From: Paraburkholderia unamae
GTDB taxonomy: Bacteria > Pseudomonadota > Gammaproteobacteria > Burkholderiales > Burkholderiaceae
Assembly: GCF_003268775.1 (NCBI RefSeq)
Contig: NZ_QLSU01000007.1
Span: forward strand, 276,185 to 340,184
Reading direction: 5' to 3'
Length of the DNA: 64,000 bases
This document shows positions 11,704 to 21,496 of the stretch, one piece after another. A program made the position numbers and the translations under genes. The first letter of the stretch is position 1, and each line of letters begins with the position of its first letter. Under the pieces are notes generated by a model. The model saw nothing but the letters and a program-made list of their open reading frames with translations. It was not told where the DNA came from and made no database searches.

Positions 11704-14265
11704 ATCGAGCGGCCAACTTTCGCGGCTCGCGGCGCGCACGGCTTGCGCCGATTCGAACGCGAGCGCGTCCTGCGCACGCTGGCGACATTCGCTGTAGTCA
11801 AGCTTGCGCACGCGCGCCTTGATCGACGGCACGGAAACCGGATCGACGGAAAGCTCGCTCACGCCAAGGCCGACGAGCAGCGGTGCCGCGAGCGGATCGC
11901 CCGCCAGCGCGCCGCACACGCCCACCCACTTGCCGTGTTTGCGCGCGCCTTCGACCGTCGCCGCCACGAGGCGTAGCACGGCCGGGTGCAAGCCGTCGGC
12001 CTGCGCCGCGAGATCGGGCTGGCAGCGGTCCATCGCGAGCGTGTACTGCGTGAGGTCGTTCGTGCCAATCGAGAGGAAATCGGCGTGGCGCGCGAGCTGG
12101 TCGGCGAGCAATGCGGCCGAGGGCACCTCGATCATCACGCCCACTTCGATCGGCTCGGTGCGGCCCGCTTCGCGTGCGAACGCGTCGATGCGCTCGCGCA
12201 AGCGCACGAGTTCGCCCACGTCGGTCACCATCGGCAGCAGGATGCGCACCTTGCCCGCCGGCTTCACGGCGAGAAGGCCGCGCAACTGGTCGTCGAGCAG
12301 GTCGGGGCGCACCTGCGCGAGGCGAATGCCGCGCAGGCCCAGCGCCGGGTTCGGTTCGGGCGGCAGCGTCAGATAGTCGACTTCCTTGTCCGCGCCCACA
12401 TCGAGCGTGCGGATGATGGCGGTGCGGCCCGCTAGCGCGTCGGTAATGGCCTGGTAGCTCTGACGATGCTCCTCCACCGTCGGCGCGGCCTGGCGGTGGA
12501 TGAACAGCAGCTCCGTGCGCAGCAGACCCACGGCGTCCGCGCCGTTTTCCACCGCCGTCGCGGCGTCTTCCAGCGTGGCGATGTTCGCCGCGACTTCGAC
12601 CGCGTGACCGTCGCGCGTGCTCGCCGCTTCGTGCGAGGTGCGGCGGTTCGCTTCGCGCACGCCCGCAAGGCGCTGCTTCTCGCTGCGCGCACGCTCGACA
12701 TCGAGCGCGCTCGGCGTATAGGCGAAGCGGCCCGCGCCGGCATCGACGACCACTTCCGTGCCCTCGGCCACCGCAAGGAGCGCGTCGCCGAGCGCGACGA
12801 TCGCCGGAATGCCGGCCTGGCGCGCGATGATCGCCGCGTGCGAGGTCGCGCCGCCGCGCGACATCACGAGCGCCGTCACGCGCTTGCGGTCGAGCGTGGC
12901 GAGATCGGAAGGCGTGAATTCCTCGGCGGCAAGCACGGCTTCTTCGGGTAGCGTGCGCGCGGCCGTGTTCGAGAGTCCGAGCGCGCGCAGCACGCGCTTT
13001 TCGAGGTCGCGCAGATCGGCGGCGCGCTCCGCGAGCAGCGGATCGTCCACCTTGCCGAGCACGGCGATCTGCGCGCGAATCGCTTCGCGCCATGCGTAGC
13101 CCGCGCTCTTGCCGAGGCTGATCGCGTCGCGCGCGGCGTCCACGAGCGTCGGGTCTTCGAGCAGCACGCGGTGCATCGTGAAGATGCCCGCCTCGCCGAT
13201 CGCGCCGCGCTGCGAAGCGGTGCGCACGCTCTGGTTCAGCTCGGCGTCCACCTCCGCGATGGCCTTGTCCAGCAGGCGGCTTTCCGCGGCCGAGCTGCCG
13301 CTCGCGAGTTCGGGCGGCGTGAGTTCGGCTTCGTCCCAGCGCACCAGCTTGCCGACCGCGACGCCCGGCGCCGCGCATACGCCCGCGAGCACACCCGGCT
13401 CGGCGGATGACGCCGCGGCCGCGGCTTGCTGTGTCACGGGCGCGGGCGAGTGCTGCCGCGCCGGCGCTTCGCCGCCCTCGCCGGGCGCTTCACGCAGGAG
13501 TTCGTTCGCCACGGCGTCCACGGCGCGCTGCGCCTCGTTGCCGATGCCGACGAGTTCGATGGTCGCGCCCTCGCCCGCGCCAAGGGCCAGCAGGCCCACG
13601 ACGCTTTCGATAGCCGCCTTGCGCTCGCCAAAGCGGACTTCCACGCGTGCGTCGATGCCGCGCACGGCTTCGCGCGCTCGCGCTGCCGGACGCGCATGGA
13701 GGCCGCCCGCATGCGTGAGCGTGATGCTGCGGCGCACTTCGTTCGCAACCAGTTCGTTGGCCGGGGCGATCTGGGCGCCGTCACGCGGGCGCAGCACGAG
13801 CAGTGCGCTCTTGCCCGCTTCGACGTGGCCGGCGCCTGCGCGATCGACCACTTCGAAGGCGTCCGAATTGGCGATCGCAACGACCGAGACGAGGCTCGGC
13901 GCATTGCACGCCACTACATCGAGATCGAAATCGATCAGCGTGTCGCCCCGGCGCACCTGCGCGCCCTGCGCGACCTTCGGCGTGAAACCCTTGCCGTTCA
14001 GCTCGACGGTGTCGATGCCGACATGCACGAGCACCTGCGCGCCTTCGGCCGTTTGCAGCGTGACCGCGTGGCTGGTGCGCGCAAGATGGACGACGATCCC
14101 GTCGCACGGTGCGACCACACTGCCGACGAGCGGATCGACGCCAATGCCGTCGCCGAACAGGCCTTCCGAGAACACCGGATCAGGCACCGACACAAGCGGC
14201 ACGACCGGCCCGGTGAGCGGCGAGACCAGTACGATCTGCCCCTCTACGCGAGTATGCGGATCCAT
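11701..14265 (-). CDS. Multiphosphoryl transfer protein, EIIA(Glc-type)-HPr-enzyme I fusion
   Basis: A complete soluble PTS phosphorelay in one 854-residue chain. Residues 1-150 are a glucose-type EIIA domain (VLVHVGIDTV, active H81). About 175-265 are HPr (GGLHARPAAR, H190). The rest is enzyme I, which takes phosphate from PEP (SRGGATSHAAIIARQAG, H476; SIGTNDLTQYTLAMDR near the C-terminus). The start at 14265 is chosen because GAGGAG lies 9 bases before it; an ATG at 14292 is also possible. It lies between the deaminase and nagE genes, so it is presumably dedicated to N-acetylglucosamine uptake. Confidence 0.93.
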   Translation of the reverse strand: MDPHTRVEGQIVLVSPLTGPVVPLVSVPDPVFSEGLFGDGIGVDPLVGSVVAPCDGIVVHLARTSHAVTLQTAEGAQVLVHVGIDTVELNGKGFTPKVAQGAQVRRGDTLIDFDLDVVACNAPSLVSVVAIANSDAFEVVDRAGAGHVEAGKSALLVLRPRDGAQIAPANELVANEVRRSITLTHAGGLHARPAARAREAVRGIDARVEVRFGERKAAIESVVGLLALGAGEGATIELVGIGNEAQRAVDAVANELLREAPGEGGEAPARQHSPAPVTQQAAAAASSAEPGVLAGVCAAPGVAVGKLVRWDEAELTPPELASGSSAAESRLLDKAIAEVDAELNQSVRTASQRGAIGEAGIFTMHRVLLEDPTLVDAARDAISLGKSAGYAWREAIRAQIAVLGKVDDPLLAERAADLRDLEKRVLRALGLSNTAARTLPEEAVLAAEEFTPSDLATLDRKRVTALVMSRGGATSHAAIIARQAGIPAIVALGDALLAVAEGTEVVVDAGAGRFAYTPSALDVERARSEKQRLAGVREANRRTSHEAASTRDGHAVEVAANIATLEDAATAVENGADAVGLLRTELLFIHRQAAPTVEEHRQSYQAITDALAGRTAIIRTLDVGADKEVDYLTLPPEPNPALGLRGIRLAQVRPDLLDDQLRGLLAVKPAGKVRILLPMVTDVGELVRLRERIDAFAREAGRTEPIEVGVMIEVPSAALLADQLARHADFLSIGTNDLTQYTLAMDRCQPDLAAQADGLHPAVLRLVAATVEGARKHGKWVGVCGALAGDPLAAPLLVGLGVSELSVDPVSVPSIKARVRKLDYSECRQRAQDALAFESAQAVRAASRESWPLD

Positions 14266-14304
14266 CAGGCGAGACTCCTCGATGCGTTCCATTCGCTTTC
14301 CAAT

Positions 14305-15312
14305 CTAGTGGGTTTCGGTGACTTTGTTCAGGTAGCGCGGCTCGTCGGGGTTGCGGCCGCGCGCGGCGGCAAGTCCCGCCGCCATCACGTAGAACGACAG
14401 AATGGCCGCGATGGGGTCGAGCGCCGCGTCGGCGGCCGTCTCCAGCGGCAGTGCCGCGCCGGGCACGTCGGCGGGTGCGGCGAGCAGCACGCGCGCACCG
14501 CGCTTTTCCATGTCGCGCGCGAAGTCGATCAGGCCCGCCTGCTCCGGCCCGCGCGGCGCGAACACCAGCAGCGGGTAATCGCGATCGATCAGCTCCATCG
14601 GGCCGTGCCGCACTTCGGCGCTCGAAAACGCCTCGGCCTGGATACCCGACGTTTCCTTGAGCTTGAGCGCCGCTTCCTGCGCAATGGCCAGGCCCGGGCC
14701 GCGTCCGATCACGATCATTTGCTTGACGTCGCGCAACTCATCGACGGCCTTCGACCAGTCGAGCGTGCCCGCGCGATCGAGCGCGTCGGGCAGCGCGCGC
14801 ACGGCGGCGAGAAATGCGGTGTCGCGCTGCCAGAAGCCCACGAGTTGCGCGGCCATCGCGAGCATCGCGATATAGCTCTTGGTGGCCGCCACGCTCAACT
14901 CCGGCCCCGCGAGGAGCGGCAGCTCCGTGCCAGCGGCCTCGGCGAGCGGCGAGCCCGCCACGTTGACCATCGCCGCCGTCAACGCGCCCGCTTCGCGCAG
15001 CGCCTTGATCGTCGCAACGAGATCAGGACTCCTACCCGATTGGGAGAAAGCTAGGGCAAACTGGCCGCGCACGCGTAAGGGCGCCTGCTGGAGCGTGGCG
15101 ATCGACATCGGCAGCGTGGCCACCGGCACGCCGATGCGGCTCATGGTGAGCGCGGCGAAATAGCTCGCCGCGTGGTCCGAACTGCCGCGCGCGACGGTGA
15201 GCGCGACGTGGCGCGGCTCGGCTTCGAGCGCGCGGGCGAGCGCCTCGACGCGCGAGGTGTCCGCCAGTTGCGCGGCGACGACGCCGGCCGAGGCCAGCGC
15301 TTCCTTAAGCAT
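14305..15312 (-). CDS. Glucosamine-6-phosphate deaminase, SIS-domain type (NagB-II)
   Basis: A 335-residue protein with two SIS (sugar isomerase) domains: VARGSSDHAASYFAALTMSRIGVPV and FSQSGRSPDLV in the first, GRGPGLAIAQEAALKLKETSGIQAEAFSSAEVRHGP in the second. It resembles the isomerase half of glucosamine-6-phosphate synthase without the glutaminase domain. In nag operons lacking classical nagB, this family converts glucosamine-6-phosphate to fructose-6-phosphate and ammonia. Its start (ATG at 15312) overlaps the end of nagA by 8 bases, indicating coupled translation. Confidence 0.88.
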   Translation of the reverse strand: MLKEALASAGVVAAQLADTSRVEALARALEAEPRHVALTVARGSSDHAASYFAALTMSRIGVPVATLPMSIATLQQAPLRVRGQFALAFSQSGRSPDLVATIKALREAGALTAAMVNVAGSPLAEAAGTELPLLAGPELSVAATKSYIAMLAMAAQLVGFWQRDTAFLAAVRALPDALDRAGTLDWSKAVDELRDVKQMIVIGRGPGLAIAQEAALKLKETSGIQAEAFSSAEVRHGPMELIDRDYPLLVFAPRGPEQAGLIDFARDMEKRGARVLLAAPADVPGAALPLETAADAALDPIAAILSFYVMAAGLAAARGRNPDEPRYLNKVTETH

Positions 15313-16408
15313 ATTCGACAATCGATTCTCCTTCGACGTAGGTCGCAGTGAGCGCCAGCTCGCGGTCGAACACGTTGACATCGGCCCATGCGCCGCGCTT
15401 GAGGCGGCCACGGTCTTCGATGCCGAGGTAGTCGGCGGCATAGCGCGACAGGCGTGCGGACACATCGGCGATCGGCAGGCCGATCGAGACGAGGTTGCGC
15501 AACGCCTGGTCCATGGTGAGGGTGCTGCCCGCGAGCGTGCCGTCGGCGAGACGCACGCCGCCCAGGCACTTCGTCACGTGCTGGCTGCCGAGGCGGTATT
15601 CGCCGTCGGGCATGCCGGTGGCCGAGGTGCTGTCGGTCACCACATAAAGTCGCGGAATGGCGCGCAGCGCGGCGCGGATCGCGCCCGGATGCACGTGCAG
15701 CAGGTCGGGAATGATCTCGGCGTACTCGGCATGCGCAAGCGCGGCGCCCACCACGCCCGGGTTGCGATGATGCAGCGGCGACATCGCGTTGAAAAGGTGC
15801 GTGAAGCCGCAAGCGCCGTGCTTGAGCGCGGCCACGGCGTCGTCGTAGGTCGCGAGCGAATGGCCGAGCTGCACGCGCACGCCGCGCGCCGCCATCTCGC
15901 CGATGATCTCGATATGGCCCGCAATCTCGGGCGCCACGGTCACCACGCGAATGGGCGCGATCGACAGGTACTTGAGCACTTCGTCGAGCACCGCCGAAAC
16001 CGCCGCGTCGGGTTGCGCGCCGAGCTTGCCGGGGTTGATGTACGGACCTTCGAGGTGCACGCCCAACACGCGTGCGCCGCCCGGCGTGCGGTTGCGGGTG
16101 ACGTCGCCGAGCCCGGCGACCACGTTCATCAGTTCGTCGCGCGGCGCGGTCATGGTGGTGGCGAGCAGGCTCGTCGTGCCGTAGCGCGCGTGGGTGCGCG
16201 CGATGGTTTCGATCGCGTCGCCCGCCTCCATCACATCGGCGCCGCCGCCGCCGTGCACGTGCAGGTCGATGAAGCCCGGCAGGATGTAGGGCGCGTCGTT
16301 CTTCGCGGGATCGGCGGCCACGCCCGTGATCGCGGTGATGCGTCCGTTCTCGAACGACAGGGAGCCGTTGATCCAGCCGTCAGGGGTGAGTATGTTTCCG
16401 CTCAGCAT
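15305..16408 (-). CDS. nagA: N-acetylglucosamine-6-phosphate deacetylase
   Basis: Removes the acetyl group from GlcNAc-6-phosphate. The 367-residue amidohydrolase shows the family signatures in order: PGFIDLHVHGGGGADVME (metal-site HxH), LGVHLEGPYINPGKLGAQ (metal-binding Glu), a histidine in RVQLGHSLATYDDA, and YVVTDSTSATGMPDGEY with the catalytic Asp. It is second in the nag operon, 96 bases downstream of nagR, and its end overlaps the deaminase gene. Confidence 0.95.
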   Translation of the reverse strand: MLSGNILTPDGWINGSLSFENGRITAITGVAADPAKNDAPYILPGFIDLHVHGGGGADVMEAGDAIETIARTHARYGTTSLLATTMTAPRDELMNVVAGLGDVTRNRTPGGARVLGVHLEGPYINPGKLGAQPDAAVSAVLDEVLKYLSIAPIRVVTVAPEIAGHIEIIGEMAARGVRVQLGHSLATYDDAVAALKHGACGFTHLFNAMSPLHHRNPGVVGAALAHAEYAEIIPDLLHVHPGAIRAALRAIPRLYVVTDSTSATGMPDGEYRLGSQHVTKCLGGVRLADGTLAGSTLTMDQALRNLVSIGLPIADVSARLSRYAADYLGIEDRGRLKRGAWADVNVFDRELALTATYVEGESIVEYA

Positions 16409-16504
16409 GAGATTCTTCCGATAAGGCGCTTCAATGCGCGGTAGGACGTTTCGGTGACGTGCATGAGAGAGATAACGGCGGCGTTCCGTTCCCGCGGGCG
16501 GCGC

Positions 16505-17239
16505 TCACTGGCGCAGCTCCGCAACGAAGTCGTAATAGCCGTCGCGGCAATAGGTGTCGGTCAGCTCGATGGCGCGCTGATCGGCGGAAAATCCCACGCG
16601 CGTGATGACGAGCAGCGCCGCGCGCGGCTCCACGTCCATCAGCGCGGCGATCTCGCCCGTCGCATTGACCGCGCGAAAGTGCTGCAAGGCGCGCACCACG
16701 GGCACGCGGCGCTGCTCCAGATACGCGTAGAGCGAGCCTTCGATGGCCTGCGGGTCCGGCACGATCGAGGCCGGCAGCGCCGAATGCTCGACGGCCATCA
16801 CGATGCCGTCCGCGCGGCGCAGCCGGCGCAGGCTCGCCACCGACGAGACCGGCGAAAGCCCGAGCTGCACGATCTCTTCGCGGTGCGCCGGGCGCACTTC
16901 GCGCTCGAGCCACACCGAATCGGCCGTGAAGCCGCGCTGTTCCATCTTTTTCGTGAAACCGGTGAGGCGTGACAGCGGATCTTCCACACGCGGCGTGATG
17001 AAGCTGCCCGCGCCGCGCGCGCGCCGGATCAGGCCCTGCTCGACAAGCAACTCGATCGCCTTGCGCGCGGTGATGCGCGACACGCCGATGGCGTCCGACA
17101 GCGTGCGCTCCGAGGGCAGCGCCTCGCCCGCCGACCACACGCCGCAGTGGATGGCCGTGGCAAGGTTGCGCGCCAGCTGCAAATAGAGCGGCGTCACATT
17201 GCGCGCATCGGGCATCAGGGCAGACCAACGGGTTTCCAT
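16505..17239 (-). CDS. nagR: GntR/HutC-family regulator of the nag operon
   Basis: A 244-residue regulator. The N-terminal winged helix reads GEALPSERTLSDAIGVSRITARKAIELLVEQGLIRRARGAGSF. The rest is a UTRA effector domain (TADSVWLEREVRPA, LLVITRVGFSADQRAIELTDTYCRDGYYDFVAEL), which in relatives such as NagR/DasR/YvoA binds phosphorylated amino sugars. It is the first gene of the operon it is inferred to control, and half-sites typical of this family lie inside the promoter. The start at 17239 (METRWSALMPDAR) is preferred; an internal ATG at 17215 is possible. Confidence 0.88.
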   Translation of the reverse strand: METRWSALMPDARNVTPLYLQLARNLATAIHCGVWSAGEALPSERTLSDAIGVSRITARKAIELLVEQGLIRRARGAGSFITPRVEDPLSRLTGFTKKMEQRGFTADSVWLEREVRPAHREEIVQLGLSPVSSVASLRRLRRADGIVMAVEHSALPASIVPDPQAIEGSLYAYLEQRRVPVVRALQHFRAVNATGEIAALMDVEPRAALLVITRVGFSADQRAIELTDTYCRDGYYDFVAELRQ

Positions 17240-17334
17240 GGACTTGGCGCCAGCGGTTGGACAGATCGTGGGATGGCCGGACGGTTGGACGGGCCGCATG
17301 GCGGCGCAGACAGGTCCGGTGCGAAAGCGAGCCC

Positions 17335-17362
17335 ATTATATAACCACAATAAGACCAGTCAA
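17335..17362 (-). promoter_or_regulatory. nag operon promoter with embedded GntR-type half-sites
   Basis: On the minus strand TTGACT (17357-17362), 16 bases, then a perfect TATAAT (17335-17340). The spacer contains TGGTCT and TGGTT, and ACTGGTCT matches one half of the DasR/NagR-type operator. NagR bound here would sit between the two promoter boxes. A palindrome CTGGTACCAG (17450-17459), further upstream, may be a second site. Confidence 0.7.
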
Positions 17363-17685
17363 CACACAGCAGCGCACTGAACCACGACAAAAATTATCAC
17401 TAAAAATCAAATACTTACACGAACACATAAGGCTCAGCGCGCAGCCCGTCTGGTACCAGGATTTACCCTGGAAGTCCCTCAGTGGACTCCTCATCAGGAC
17501 CAGATTGGCATTACACAGGGGACCGCCGATAGCCCAACGCAGTACCGCCATAGGACCAACGGTCTGACTTCCGTGGGAAAGATAGCGCGCGTCCAGGCGA
17601 TCCCCTAGCGTCTCAATTGATCACCATCAAAATGACGCGTTGCGCCGCCCATTTCTGATCGATTCCGACCCGGCGTGCACCCAAC
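17363..17685. other. Intergenic region upstream of the nag operon
   Basis: No gene is supported. It holds several TGGT/ACCA half-sites (for example CTGGTACCAG near 17450 and GGACCAACGGTCTG near 17551) that could bind NagR. The next feature to the right is the metQ terminator. Confidence 0.4.
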
Positions 17686-17715
17686 AAAAAACGCCGTGGC
17701 TTTCGCCACGGCGTT
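17686..17715 (-). terminator. Terminator of metQ
   Basis: AACGCCGTGGC (17690-17700), a 4-base loop and GCCACGGCGTT (17705-17715), with a run of A at 17686-17691 that becomes the U-tract for the minus-strand metQ transcript. Confidence 0.85.
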
Positions 17716-17773
17716 CGGGTGCTGCTGGAGGCTTGCCGCGTCGATCGGACGCGGACCGCAGCTCGAATATCGC

Positions 17774-18586
17774 TTAGAACGACGGGACCATCGCGCCCTT
17801 GAATTCGTTCTTCATGAACTGGCGCACGTCTTCCGACTGGTATGCGGCAACCAGTTTCTTCACCCACGGCTTGTCCTTGTCCTGGGTGCGCACGGCGATC
17901 ACATTCGCGTACGGGCTGTGGATGTCTTCCAGCGCAATCGCGTCCTTGGTCGGCTGAAAGCCGGCGGCGAGCGCGTAGTTCGTGTTGATCACGCCGGCGT
18001 CGACGTCGGCGAGCGAGCGCGGCAGTTGCGCGGCGTCCAGTTCGACGAACTTGATCTTCTTCGGGTTCTCGGCCACGTCGAGCGGCGTGGCGTTGCTGCC
18101 GTTCGTGCCGGCGCCCGCGCGCAGCTTGATCACGCCCTTCGATTGCAGCAGCAGGAACGCGCGGTTCTCGTTCGACGGATCGTTCGGCACCGCGACCTTC
18201 GCGCCTTGCGGCAGGTCGTTCACCGACTTGAGCTTCTTCGAGTACACGCCGATCGGCGAGATGTAGGTGGTGCCCACGCTCACGAGCTTGTAGCCGCGCT
18301 GCTTGACCTGGCTGTCGAGGTAAGGCTGGTGCTGGAAGCTGTTGGCGTTGAGGTCGCCGGCGTCGAGCGCGGCGTTCGGCTGCACGTAGTCGTTGAATTC
18401 GATGACCTTGACGTTCAGGCCTTCGCGCTTGGCGACCTTCTGGACGACGGCCCAGACTTGCGCGTCCGGACCCGAAACGGTGCCGACCTTGATGACCTGG
18501 TCGTCGGCGCGGGCGCCGAAGCTGGCCGCGAGGGTGGTCGCGGCAACGCCGGCGAGGAGTGCTTTAATCAGATTTCTGCGCTGCAT
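17774..18586 (-). CDS. metQ: MetQ/NlpA-family ABC transporter substrate-binding protein
   Basis: A 270-residue periplasmic binding protein. A signal peptide (MQRRNLIKALLAGVAATTLAASFGARA) has no lipobox cysteine, so the protein is probably soluble. The mature part is typical of D/L-methionine binding proteins: IKVGTVSGPDAQVW, NDYVQPNAALDAGDLNANSFQHQPYLD, VAVPNDPSNENRAFLLLQ and GVINTNYALAAGF. No ATP-binding or permease gene is adjacent, so it must pair with a transporter elsewhere or act as an orphan. It has its own terminator. Confidence 0.88.
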   Translation of the reverse strand: MQRRNLIKALLAGVAATTLAASFGARADDQVIKVGTVSGPDAQVWAVVQKVAKREGLNVKVIEFNDYVQPNAALDAGDLNANSFQHQPYLDSQVKQRGYKLVSVGTTYISPIGVYSKKLKSVNDLPQGAKVAVPNDPSNENRAFLLLQSKGVIKLRAGAGTNGSNATPLDVAENPKKIKFVELDAAQLPRSLADVDAGVINTNYALAAGFQPTKDAIALEDIHSPYANVIAVRTQDKDKPWVKKLVAAYQSEDVRQFMKNEFKGAMVPSF

Positions 18587-18787
18587 GGAGGTGATGTTCC
18601 TGCGTGGTTTTGTTGTCTCTCCGGTACGGCGGCATCGTGTGCCGCCGGTCGGACAATATAAATGGTCTCATATGGGCGAGGCCGCGCGAAATAAAGAATT
18701 CGCATACCGGTATGCCGGCGCGACGCTGAAGCGCGCACCGTGACGCATGAGCGCCAGGGCGGGCTTCAGTCGGGCCTCAGACGGACT

Positions 18788-19429
18788 TCAGTCCGGATTG
18801 GAGCCGAGGAGGATCTTCAGATCGTGCAGCCAGGGCGTGACGCCCTGCCCGTCGCGCGCGAAGAGGCGCAGCTTGCCGGTCGTGTCGAACACGTAGCTCG
18901 CGGCGGTGTGGTCCATCGTGTAGCTGTCGGGCGTCGTGCCGGGCACCTTCGCGTAATACACGCGGAAGTCCTTGGTCACCTGCTTGAGCTGCTCCTCGTT
19001 GGCGGGGCGCAGCGCGATGAAGGTCGGATTGAACGCGGCCACGTACTGGCCCAGGATCTGCGCACTGTCACGATCGGGATCGACGCTCACGAACACCACC
19101 TGCACGCGTTTCGCGGCATCGGGTCCCAGTTGTTCGAGCGCCTGCGAAAGCTCGGCCATGGTGGTCGGGCAAACGTCCGGGCAGTGCGTGTAGCCGAAGA
19201 ACAGCACGACCACCTTGTCCTTGAAGTCGGCGAGCGTGCGCGTCTTGCCGTTCGAGTCGGGCAGCGAGAAGTCCTTGCCGAACTGCGTGTTGCCGGTGAT
19301 ATCGAGATTCGAGAACGACGGCGGCTGCTGGCCGCAGCCTTCCAGAACCAGAGTGCCGCCCAGCGCACCGGCAGCGGCAAGCGCGACAACCGTGGCGCGC
19401 ACGAGGCGCGCTAGCGTGCGATGGGCCAT
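18788..19429 (-). CDS. sco: Sco1/SenC-family copper chaperone (lipoprotein)
   Basis: A 213-residue thioredoxin-fold protein that delivers copper to the CuA site of cytochrome oxidase. A lipoprotein signal ends in LVLEGCGQ. The copper ligands are C83 and C87 in CPDVCPTTMAEL and H174 in YTMDHTAASYVF. It lies 4 bases downstream of ctaB, at the end of the oxidase assembly cluster. The start at 19429 (MAHRTLARLVRA) opens the signal peptide. Confidence 0.92.
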   Translation of the reverse strand: MAHRTLARLVRATVVALAAAGALGGTLVLEGCGQQPPSFSNLDITGNTQFGKDFSLPDSNGKTRTLADFKDKVVVLFFGYTHCPDVCPTTMAELSQALEQLGPDAAKRVQVVFVSVDPDRDSAQILGQYVAAFNPTFIALRPANEEQLKQVTKDFRVYYAKVPGTTPDSYTMDHTAASYVFDTTGKLRLFARDGQGVTPWLHDLKILLGSNPD

Positions 19430-19433
19430 AGCG

Positions 19434-20339
19434 TTACGCCGCGATGAGCGCATGCACGTAGTGATCGACGAGCAACGCCACGAACAGCAACGAGAGGTAG
19501 ATGATCGAATAGCGGAAAGTCCTGCGGGCGAGTGCGTCGGAGTACTCGACATAGATCTTCCACGCGTAGGCGAGGAACACCGCGCCGAGCAACACGGCCG
19601 AGGCCAGATACAGCACGCCGCTCATGCCCGAGATATAGGGCATCAGCGTGACCGCGAACAGGATCACGGTGTAGAGCAGGATATGCAGACGCGTGTACTT
19701 CTCGCCGTGCGTGTTGGGCAGCATCGGCAGGCCGGCGTTTTCGTAGTCCTTGCGGCGGTAGAGCGCGAGCGCCCAGAAGTGCGGCGGCGTCCACACGAAG
19801 ATGATCAGCACGAGAATCCAGGCGTCGCCGGGCACGTGACCCGTGACGGCCGCCCAGCCGAGCGCGGGCGGCATGGCGCCCGAGGCGCCGCCGATCACGA
19901 TGTTCTGCGGCGTGGCAGGCTTGAGCAGCAGCGTGTAGATGATCGCGTAGCCGATAAAGGTCGCGACCGTGAGCCACATGGTGAGCGGATTGGTGAAGGT
20001 GTACAGCACCCACATGCCGATGCCGCCGATCACCATGGAGAAGATCAGGATTTGCGTGCTTGTGATCTCGCCACGCGCCGAAGGACGCCAGGCAGTGCGA
20101 CGCATGCGCGCATCGACTTTTTGCTCGACCAGACAGTTGATCGCGAAAGCCGCGCCGGCCGTGAGCCAGATGCCGACGGTGCCGCCGATCAGTTGCTGCC
20201 AGGGCACCATGCCCGGCACGGCGAGGAACATGCCGATGACCGCGCAAAACACGGCCAGTTGAGTCACGCGCGGCTTGGTCAGCGCAAGATATTGCGAAAT
20301 CCGGCTGCCGGGCGATTGAGGGAGGGTTGTACTTTCCAT
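19434..20339 (-). CDS. ctaB: Protoheme IX farnesyltransferase (haem O synthase)
   Basis: Attaches a farnesyl chain to haem B to make haem O, the precursor of haem A. The 301-residue UbiA-type prenyltransferase has about nine membrane segments. The first Asp-rich signature is replaced by the family form [19 protein letters not shown], with [11 protein letters not shown] at the N-terminus and [21 protein letters not shown] and [26 protein letters not shown] further on. It is 9 bases downstream of ctaA. Confidence 0.95.
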   Translation of the reverse strand: MESTTLPQSPGSRISQYLALTKPRVTQLAVFCAVIGMFLAVPGMVPWQQLIGGTVGIWLTAGAAFAINCLVEQKVDARMRRTAWRPSARGEITSTQILIFSMVIGGIGMWVLYTFTNPLTMWLTVATFIGYAIIYTLLLKPATPQNIVIGGASGAMPPALGWAAVTGHVPGDAWILVLIIFVWTPPHFWALALYRRKDYENAGLPMLPNTHGEKYTRLHILLYTVILFAVTLMPYISGMSGVLYLASAVLLGAVFLAYAWKIYVEYSDALARRTFRYSIIYLSLLFVALLVDHYVHALIAA

Positions 20340-20348
20340 AGGGCGGGA

Positions 20349-21458
20349 TCACACCGCAGCGGTGTCGCGCGCAGGGAGAACGGCGCGGCCGGGGCGGCTA
20401 CAAGCAATTCGAAAGTTTAGCACGACGAGCAAAAGCAGCAGGATCGCCGCGCCACCGTTGTGCGCCACCGCCACAGGCAGCGGCCATTGCAACACGATGT
20501 TAGATAGTCCTGTCAGAAACTGGAGCGCGATCACGATGATGACCCAGTTTGCCGGACGCCGGAGCGAGGCATAGCGTCGCAACTTGAGGGCGAACCATAC
20601 CAGATAAGCGATCACGATGAACGCGAACGTGCGGTGTGTCCAGTGAATCGCGACGAGCGCGTCCTGCGTGATCACATCGCCGTTGGCGTCCATGCCGAGC
20701 GCGCGCCAGAGGTGAAAGCCGTGATGGAAATCCATCGGCGGAATCCATGCGCCGTTGCAGGTCGGAAAGTCGGTGCAGGCGAGCACCGCATAGTTCGTGC
20801 TGACCCAGCCGCCCAGCGCGATCTGCACGACGAGCAGCACGAGCGCCGCGAGCGCGGCCACGCGCCAGCGCGCGGCGTCGGGCTCGAACGCGGGCAGCGG
20901 CGTCATGCGTGCGCCGAGCCACGCGAGCGAACCGAGCAGCGTGAGGCCCAGCAGCAAGTGCGTGGTCACGATGACGGGTTGCAGTTTCATCGTGACCGTC
21001 CACGCGCCGAACACGCCCTGCACGACAATCAGGCCGAGCAGCGCGGTGGGCCACCACGGCGAAACGTGCAGCGGCAGGCGCTTGATGCGCGCGCGCCAGG
21101 CAATCGCCATCTGCGCAATGATCAGGACACCGATGGCCATGGCGAAATAGCGATGGATCATCTCGATCCATGCTTTCGTCATGCTCACGGGGCCGCTCGG
21201 CATGGCCAGATGCGCGGCGGCGATCTGCACGTGCGCGATGAACGGCGACGACGTGCCGTAGCAGCCCGGCCAGTCGGGGCAGCCGAGGCCCGAGTCGGTC
21301 AAGCGCGTGAAGCCGCCGAACATCACGAGGTCGAGCGTCATGAATGTCGTGAGCCACACGAGCTTACGGAACTTGTCGTCGTCGGCCTTCACCCAGACCC
21401 ACGACAGCGGCAGCAACGCGACGCACAGGCCGATCAGGCCCAGCTCCAGGATAAACAT
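20349..21458 (-). CDS. ctaA: Haem A synthase (COX15/CtaA)
   Basis: Oxidises haem O to haem A for the aa3 oxidase. The 369-residue integral membrane protein contains the conserved GGFTRLTDSGLGCPDWPGCYG, with its cysteines, followed by MIHRYFA (haem-ligand histidine), a second half with CTDFPTCNGAWIPP, and WTHRTFAFIVI. Eight membrane segments are visible. It sits between the Sco-like gene and ctaB in the assembly cluster. Confidence 0.95.
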   Translation of the reverse strand: MFILELGLIGLCVALLPLSWVWVKADDDKFRKLVWLTTFMTLDLVMFGGFTRLTDSGLGCPDWPGCYGTSSPFIAHVQIAAAHLAMPSGPVSMTKAWIEMIHRYFAMAIGVLIIAQMAIAWRARIKRLPLHVSPWWPTALLGLIVVQGVFGAWTVTMKLQPVIVTTHLLLGLTLLGSLAWLGARMTPLPAFEPDAARWRVAALAALVLLVVQIALGGWVSTNYAVLACTDFPTCNGAWIPPMDFHHGFHLWRALGMDANGDVITQDALVAIHWTHRTFAFIVIAYLVWFALKLRRYASLRRPANWVIIVIALQFLTGLSNIVLQWPLPVAVAHNGGAAILLLLLVVLNFRIACSRPGRAVLPARDTAAV

Positions 21459-21496
21459 CTCGATTACTCTTTTCTGTCAGATTCGCGCTGCGCACC

